A DNA stretch of 64,000 nucleotides from Toxotes chatareus (lineage: Eukaryota > Chordata > Actinopteri > Toxotidae), in contig CM028900.1 of NCBI GenBank assembly GCA_016801885.1, positions 19,114,972 to 19,178,971 of the forward strand, given 5' to 3'. The notes under the pieces were generated by a model that ran no database searches, was not told the DNA's origin, and worked only from the letters and a program-made list of their open reading frames with translations. The translations under genes were made by a program, and so were the position numbers. Shown one piece after another: positions 52,995 to 61,900 of this stretch; within the stretch, counting starts at the first letter, position 1, and each line of letters begins with the position of its first letter.

Positions 52995-55900
52995 GGGGCA
53001 TGTCATTTATTGCATATTCAAGAACCATTTCACAATGCCCTTGTTTTGGAACAATTCAGCTGGAAACACTGAAAAGTCAGCGACAGAGTTCTCAAGTAAC
53101 TCGTGGAGCTAAACTTGGTTTAATTAGCTTGCTAGTTACAGCTGATAAAATATGCCTGTCACGTCAGCCAAAAAAAACACATTGCAGGTTAAAAAAGACA
53201 AAGCTGTGTTTGTCTATCAGACAATCAGAGGCATGTTGCTTAAAAAAATTACTTAGAATTTTGAGTAATCTGTTCCTATTATCTCAGGATATACTTTGTG
53301 AAAATGGAAAGCCTGACAGGTGTAGGAACAGGTGAGCAGGGATTATCACTCCTCAGCACATGAGCTACACATCATGTTGAAACACACAAAACATTTCATT
53401 CTTGACGTCACAGAGTTGAAGAAAATTAAATAGAAAAGGATGATTCTTACTGCATTCCCACTGGTATCGTTTGTTCGGGTCTGTTAGAGTGGAATCGTCC
53501 CTTATGGAAAGCGTGATACTTTGATTTTTGGTAGGTACTGTCTCTGAAGGGTTTGCATCGATTTTTATTGGAGATCTGACAACTCTGATATGTTTCTTCC
53601 TCTAAAAATGATAAAAAGGTGTTATAGTTAATACAGTATAAGTATTCTTCCTAAAAAATATCAGGAGGCACACCACATTACCACAAATACTACAACTGAT
53701 TAGGAACAAATAATAATAATAATAACTTTGTACTGTGTCTTGTTAAAGCTCAACCAATGGTCATTATGACCATTTAGTTTAACGACTGAATCCTTGCCAC
53801 AGGAAGCAAACATGTCCACATCCACTTCTAGAGAGCAGAAGTCATTCCATGCTCTGAGTTTCACTTGTACTGTTCCTGTAGCAAAACATTCAGTTAAACA
53901 CTGCTGAGACAAGAGCAATTTAAATTAAATACCCATAATGCATGTTTAGCCATTTTTAGCTGTGTCTTCCCTACCTTGAACTGGGTGTCCAATATGAAAA
54001 ATTCCCTTCCTTTCATTCATTTCTCTAGTCACATAAAATGAGCTGTTGTTGTCTCCTGTCAGAGAGAAGAGGAGCAGCACAGGTGCTCCCCGTTCAAGGG
54101 AAACACCAACAGTGATATTTGGAGAGGACAGACAGTCATCCCTCTCTGTTATCTCTGTCAACACAGATGCCTGGAGCCCAGCTACTTTCTCCAAAACACA
54201 CACCTGCAGTACATAAAGCATTACAAAACAAATCACTTGTCAGTGAAACTTATTACAACTGGTAACGTTTCCACTTTACAATTACAAGCATCAAGGTCTT
54301 GAAGAAGAAGACTTAACTAGTAAACATGGAATGTAAGCAACACGGTTTTACAGATTTCGAAATTTCGCTTTGCAAATGTTTTGAGAGGAATACGTTTAGG
54401 CCTCAAGGATACACATAATGAGTTTTGGTGTGAAACAACTGTTTAGCCTCAAACTAAAACAAACTGTTTGACATGGCACTCAGGCTGCATCTTAAGTTTA
54501 ATTTTGATTAAACTTAGATCAATGACACATTTTCACACCATGTTCAACACTGATTAGCCTTAAGGAAATACCAGGATTAAAGCTCAGAATTTTAAACTCA
54601 GAGGTGATAGCACAGGGTGCTGATTTGGATGAAATTCAGCGGGTTGATGCATCCACCATGTTCTAATGTTCACAGATATGATACTAATTGTCTGGTGTGA
54701 TGCTGTAATTAAAGGTTAAATTTAATTTCTAATTCAGAAAGCGTTTAACTCCAATCAACTCTTTAATCAAATGATCAAACTGTTAACTTCAGACTTTATA
54801 TTTTATATGCCACCACCACAATCATAAAAAAAACACAAAAGGAAAGATGCATCATGTTACTTGTTATTGCTTCACTGATAGCTGACCACACGTTTACTTG
54901 TTTATGGTTGAGGTACCTGCAGGGCTGTGGACACTTCAGGGAACGTGACCATGTTAGATGCATAAAGGATCAGCTGGTGGCAGCCAGGCCCGAGCTGCTT
55001 CACCATCTCTGGACTCACTGAGATATTATGGGGAACATTTCCTCTGACCACAGATAAACTGGACAACACCATTTCGTCCTTCTGGATTCTGTAACTCACA
55101 TTTGAACCTCCGGAAATAAAAGGGAAAAAGAAATACACTTAGGCTAGACATCACTGAGCTGGAGTTTAAATTCAAACGTTACATCTGGGAAAAGAAAGCA
55201 AATAACAGACCAACAACAAAACCTGATACTTTCAAGCAGTGATATCAAATTTGACAAGATGAATAACGGTATATTTTCATCATCTTGGTATCTACCTGCT
55301 TTTACTTCCATTTGAATTTGCAGTGTTCCTCCGTACAAGGCCTTGCAGTTCGCAGCATGAAAAAACAGCTTTCCAGCAAAACACCTGATGACACCAAACT
55401 CTGTGACAGGCTCTCGAATGGTAGTTATTTTCTGAGCTGTAATGTGTACGTCACTGTTGGTGCATTCAGCTGCCACGAGAAACGTACTTGGATAAGTATA
55501 TTTGTGCATCACACTGCTCTCCAACCTGAGAGGAAGAACATAAACAAATATTTAGTACTGACTACTGTACTTTCCTCTTTCATTCTAGATAAGCATAAAT
55601 TCAGGTCATGCCATAAAGAAATCAATACTTCAAATCAAATCAATTTTTTTTCTTATAATAAAATCTGGAATTATATTCACATAAACAATTAAAGAGTTTG
55701 GTGTCTAATTTCATGGCAGTATGCACTGACAATATGGTCTAATTAAATTCATTAAATTTGCTGCGGATGTTTCTAAGTAATTAATTATCACTTTTAATAG
55801 ACGTTTATTTGCAAAATTTCAGAACAGCAAATATTTACCTGACAGAAATCTGAGGAGAAACAGTCAGTCCATCGAATTAAAATTTAATAAAATCAGTAAC

Positions 55901-58900
55901 CAGTTCCATGTGCATAAAAATAACAAGCCTAAACTTGAAATGGATTTAGTAATTGGTTATTCTTGAGATGTGTTATTCGATTTAGCAAAGCAGCATGAAA
56001 AAAATTAAGAAACACAAACTGTGCCAACAAAGAGGTTGATCTGAATCTAATCACAACTGGAATGACGTACAGTATGTAAAATATAGAAATACACAATGCT
56101 TCAAACTGGTAGCACACTGGGGCTTGTATTTTTATGCTATATATTTTTATAGGGGGTGTTGATGTTATTTGGTTTATTCCCTACAGCATCCGTACTGGGT
56201 TGAAGGACTTGTAGGTGACATTTCAAAAAAAGAAGCAACACAGGCAGAGATATCCTGATTTTTAACTCCAAAAACTACTGGATCCTTCATTTCCCATAAT
56301 TCTATTCATTTGCATCTTTTGTTAGACTGTTTGACTGACTGTTCAATGTCTGCCTTTCTACACTTTGTAACATTCTAATTGTTCTAAAGCTGAAGTCTCA
56401 AGTTAAACCATCACATCAGCAGGATTATAACTTGACAATGCTCGCCCAGAGCTGCAGAAGTCATTATGCAAGTTTTGACAGACTGCTCCTTGTTAAGTGC
56501 ATACAAACCTTCATGTGGAAAATCAGTAGAGAGCTGATTTTCATTTTTTTTAATTTTATTTTAAATCCACACAGTCAGTGTGTGAAAGTTAGTACTCACC
56601 CATCTAGACTGTCCAGATAAATAACATTGCCATCTCCGGTGCTCAGCTTGCAGGTAAGGTTTCCCCATGACAAATGTAAGGACCACTTTATGCTGATGGT
56701 GATGTCATTAAAAACTGCAGCCACGGTGCTCACTGTCAACGTGAGCCCTGGGGGGAGAAAATGACCAGAAATGTTGCAAAGTGCCTGTAACCCACCAACA
56801 GGCACAGATCCCCATCATCTCAGCAGACAGCAGAGAGGCACAGATGCTGCAGCAATATATAATATTGGTTTGTCTCTGTCTGTCTCATTATTTTCAGCTT
56901 AGTTCGCATGTGTTTCTTCTTTTATTTTTCATTTGCTCTGTGCAAGTGCCTGCTTTGCTGCCTTTCAAATAATGCCATAAATAAACAGATTAAATAAGTC
57001 AATTTTAACCACTATCTTCCTTGTCAGATCTGAATTGGTTTTACATTTGTTCCTCACATAAGAACATGACTGCAACTCAACATTTTGACTTATCATTATA
57101 GGAACACGTGTTACTGTTAACATTAGCAACGACTGCTCAAGTGTTCCAGTAAGCCATGACTGTGTGACAGTAAATACGCACATTTTTAATTTGGGCATAA
57201 ACAGAAAGGTTGACACTTAAAAAAAAAAAGTCAAAATACTGCAACACAATTTTTTACATTTGGATGGGGTGGAAATGTTGATGTACTGATCAAAATTAGA
57301 AAATGCAAAATGGGATTTAAATGGGATTTAGACAGACTTCATGACGAACATGAGGCATGAGACTTATTTGTCTGTCACAATTCTGCTCCATTGAAGAGAC
57401 AAAAAGAAGCAGGTGAAAACTTCAGATCTGTGAGGAGCAATGACTGTAACCTTGATGGAAAGAATTCCTGAAACAAACATAAACAGCATATTTCCATCAC
57501 ATTTTCTACATTGTTTTTCAGCATTTGAGGTGTGACTGAGCTCTTTTTGCTCCCTCGTCTTACTGCACTTTCTGTTTTGCACTGGTTCACTGGACTCAAC
57601 TGGAAGATTAGCCACCAACTGCTTGATGTGCCCGACTCCTAATATTCATCATTAGTGGATGGAAGCACACATTAATTTGTACTTTCTTTAGCCACTTTTC
57701 TGGAAATACAGTTAAAATTTATGCTACATTTGAATGGAAATCTGACTAACGAGCAGCATGCACAGGACCCTTGACCCAGAAAGCAGCTACATGGAGTTCA
57801 GCCACCGTTCATTTTATTATTTACACCTGTGCTTTTCATAATGCAAATGTGTCATAAAGGCCAAATGGTAGGGGTCCTGTGTGAAGCTGAGGGAGGAAGC
57901 AGAAGCAGCGAACAGTGAGACAGACTGAAACTACTGTACTTTTTTAAAAAGAGTGGATTTAGTAAAAGGGTTGGACGGGAAACATTCAGACTTGCTTGGC
58001 ATCCACTGGATGTGGAAGAGAGAGATTTATAATTGAACTGAGTAATTAGACTGACCTTCTTTGCAGTGGTAATCCACAGACAGGTAGCTCCCCAGCTGAG
58101 GACAGGGTTCACCAAAGGAGTTCACAACTTTAGCAATCTGGCAAACCTGGCGGCCACTGCAGTGGGCTGGAAAAGACACGGGGAACATAATCAGCTACTG
58201 ATAACACAAACATTAAAGCAGATACTTCATGGAAAGTTGTACCAACAACTACTTCATATTTAGTGTTCTGGTGATAAGGGTTTACGCTCAAACAATATGT
58301 TACTCAACCAACGATCCTACAAATAACAACCCATTAATCCATTAACATTCATCGACATCATCAGAAATGGACTGCACCTGTGTAGTGCTTCTAACATAAG
58401 CACAGGACAAAGCACTTCACACTCACCCACACACTGACACAGGCCCTGTCCTACTCATGTTCAGTTTCTTACTCAAGGACACTGGAATTAAAATGCGTCT
58501 GGGGCAACCACTTGATCTGATCCCAGTTCTCCGCTCTAAATGCATATTAACGCGCACATCACTCCAAACAAACAGTTTGTGTTTTGAATGAAAAACAGAT
58601 CAGCTTCCAGTGAGTTTTAAGGTGGAAAGCTTTCTTCCATGTTACTCAGTGCATGAGTTCACGTGGTGAATCTAATCAATGCACCTTAAATGTCGATAAC
58701 GTCAACTCTGATCATTTCATTTGTTTTTCTTGACTGTCTTGCATGACATAAAATTTAATGAGGATTCATCCTCATCTTAAAAAATATGTATGTGAATTTA
58801 AACCGGATTTATATGACCTGCGGATGTTGTGTTTCCTCACCTGAATTGAAAAAAAAAGACGTGCCGGAGCGTCGTTCCGGTGCCTCTATTCATCAGTCTG

Positions 58901-61900
58901 TTCCAGGCCAAACTAAACAACCCAAGTTGTTTGACGCACTCTTGATACATCTCTACTGCTTTTTCAAAACTTTCGGATGTCGTGGACAAAGCCACCTTGC
59001 ACGATTTGAGCAACTTGTATTCGAGTACCTACATCCGCTTACGCAGAGTACGTTCGTTACGTAGGCGGTCCTTCAGTGCGGTCCAGGATACAGCTACCTT
59101 TACCCTTCTCAAAGAATGTGATCCGATTGTGGTCTGAGTGATGGATCCCAAATGTGTCCTCAATGTGTCTTGGGTGAATTCACACCTGTACTTGGAGCGG
59201 TCCACTTGTGATCGGATCACCTGAGAGGCACATTAATGCCAGGTCTGAACAGGGCCTTTGACATGCAGACAGGAGGAGCTGAGGAAGCAATAAACTCAGT
59301 GACTAGTGGACAATGTGCTTGACCTCCTGAGCCACAGCCACCAAATCCTCTTCACTGTCATATATTGAGGCCTGTGTCTTTAACTGTTGTGATGTTGTGA
59401 GTTTGTGGTATGTGTATTGTTATAGTGTATAATAAGATCAGCACTGCATGATATGAAAGTCCTAAATGTAAAATCAGTTCAGGGTAGCCTGATGACTCAG
59501 TTTGATGCATGTCTGAGTAGAGTTTGCACGTTGTCTGTGTGGCCCAGAGAGGGTTTTTAACAGACCAATTACACTGTGTGGTGAATGTGGCCGTACAGAA
59601 TGAAAACGGGTTTAGAAAACATGAGATGCATTGGAGAGGGTGTGCTATTATGAAAATGGTGAGCTGAGAATACATACAGCTAGGTCAGGGTTTGTGTTTA
59701 CAAACTACTGAGGACAGGTTTGCAGCATTGGGGTAGAAAACATGTTTCCACAATTTCATAGTTGCTCATATAAGGTAAAATATATTTTTACCATTCAGGA
59801 TGAAGCAACTTGCAGGAAACCTGTGACATTACTGTTAAAAGGGAAATTTGTGTGCAACACATGGCTGCATTATATGCTCACCTTTGACAGACTACTGTCA
59901 GCTCTGACATGATACACATTCCAGTGTAATAGCAGTGATAATGCTAAACAAGGCGACACACAAAGTAAGCTCCACAGATGGAGAAGTGACCCGTGCATAA
60001 AAGCATCAACTGACAGCAGGGGTTACGCTTAAAAGCACAGAAGCCCACTCACACAATTAACTGTTGAAACTAAGATCATGCTTTTTGCCTGCTTCACAAG
60101 TTAAGAGCACTGGTGCACTCATTCTGGCTGTTTTATTTGTAACATTAGCATGCTCTTTCCTCTGAATATTAAAGGCACTGGGTATCTGCCAGATGTGCAA
60201 CATTAATGCAGAAACTCATATTAGAGATGGCTGTGGTGTAAACAGGCAGAGCTTCACCCCTGACAGACTGTGTCAATAAAGGATTTAATCAGTATTATTG
60301 ATCAGCCACACTGGATGATGAAAGGAAAAGAAATTCTGTAGGCTGATTTTTTTCTCTGGAAAATTCTAAACACAATGTGACACATATTCCACCCAGAGCC
60401 ATCCGTCTGCTCCTGTACCAGCTGTCACTGATTCACAAACTCAAACTTTAAACGCGTATCAAACACAGAGCCTTAGCAATATTCATTAAACAGCCTTGAA
60501 CACACAATAATAGTGTGAGCTGTTTTACCTTAAAACTGCTGCTAAAAGTGTTATCAGTTATTGTTAATGGTTAGTAAGAGTCAGTAAAGCCTGGTGAAAT
60601 GTTAACTTGTTGTAGACCAGCTGCAGTAATTTGTTCAGTGTTATTTTATGGCTTTTGCAATGAGCCAGTAAAGCCAGTAAATGCATTTTAACAAGCATAT
60701 TGGGTGAGACATAGTTTTACCTATACAGATGATGAACTGTTAATGGTTGTTTATGTTCTGTTTAATCTCTGGTTTAATCTCTTTACTAGAAAAAATGTTC
60801 CTGAGTTCAAGTTCAGCGTGCACATGTAAATGTTTCCTACGTTTGTTTACTCTGTGAAGTCTTATGAAAAGCTTAGAGTAGAACGTTATGTTAAGGTGAA
60901 CAGCCCAGTTCACAGTCAAGGACAATAGCAGAGCTGATGAATGTTGTGTTAACACCTCATTATGAAATGAACAATGTTGCTGACCATTGCTGAGGTATCT
61001 CCTGCATTTTACTGTGTTGCATCAGTCGGGACACAGTATTAGAAACAGTATTTCATTGAGTAGCATTTGTGTGGGTTTCTTTCCACAGTTCAGGGACATG
61101 AAGGTCAGGTGAATTTAAAATGATGAAATGTTCAAACTTTGTATTAGCTCAGCTGATCTGCACATGGTCTACCCTACCTCTTTCCCAGTGCATGCAGGGA
61201 AAGGCGGCAGAGCTCCGAGACCATGAACAGGATGAACAAGTTTGGAAAATGAATGGATGGATGCTTATGTCTTCAGCTGAATGCACAAGTCAATATTTAC
61301 TCACAAATAGATGGATATGGTTTATATATCTTTAATACTATTAAGCATTTTTGCTATTATTGTGAGACTTTTGTTCTGTAAATGTCCTTATGGGCAGTCA
61401 TTATTTTCCAATAATAGTCTGCAGTGAGATTGTATGTGCTTTGTGATACCTTGCAATCACTTCCTTAAAAAGTGGATTGAATGTCATCACAGCTTTCATC
61501 CATGCAGGGCTTTTATGAGGCCTGAGTGTTTGTTACCCTATTCATTTTTTTTTTTCTTTTTGTGTTCAGTCGGTTAAAAGAGAGGAACTATTATGAAGCT
61601 AGGTTGCTGTGCAGATCAGATCAGTTTACTGCTCTGGATTAGGTAACTGTATTAAGTAGCATACATCATTTCATTCATACATCATAACAGCTAAACAACA
61701 ATTAAGTACTTAATGGTTTTTAGAGCACACAGAAAGCAATTTGAACACATTTTACCTGTGATCGACTCTACAGCATCCACCCAGCCACACTGACGTTGTG
61801 TGGTTGTTGTTGCCGTGAATCGACAGTAATGAATGTTCTTACGACCGTAGAAGCCACCATCTATCATCAGCACTTGACCAGAACCACACTGCAGAGCGGT

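Larger units (their letters stand above)
58167..61755. other. pkd1l2 intron 3 with two degenerate repeats
   Basis: About 3.6 kb splitting the SUEL lectin domain. It contains a repeat fragment at 59070-59262 and a degraded SINE-like copy at 61070-61265. The rest has no identifiable structure. Confidence 0.7.

Noticed and set aside
57364..57618. Candidate extra exon in pkd1l2 intron 4
   Set aside because: Exons 4 and 5 already join in phase (KEG/LTLTV) and the frame shows no SUEL or REJ-like pattern.
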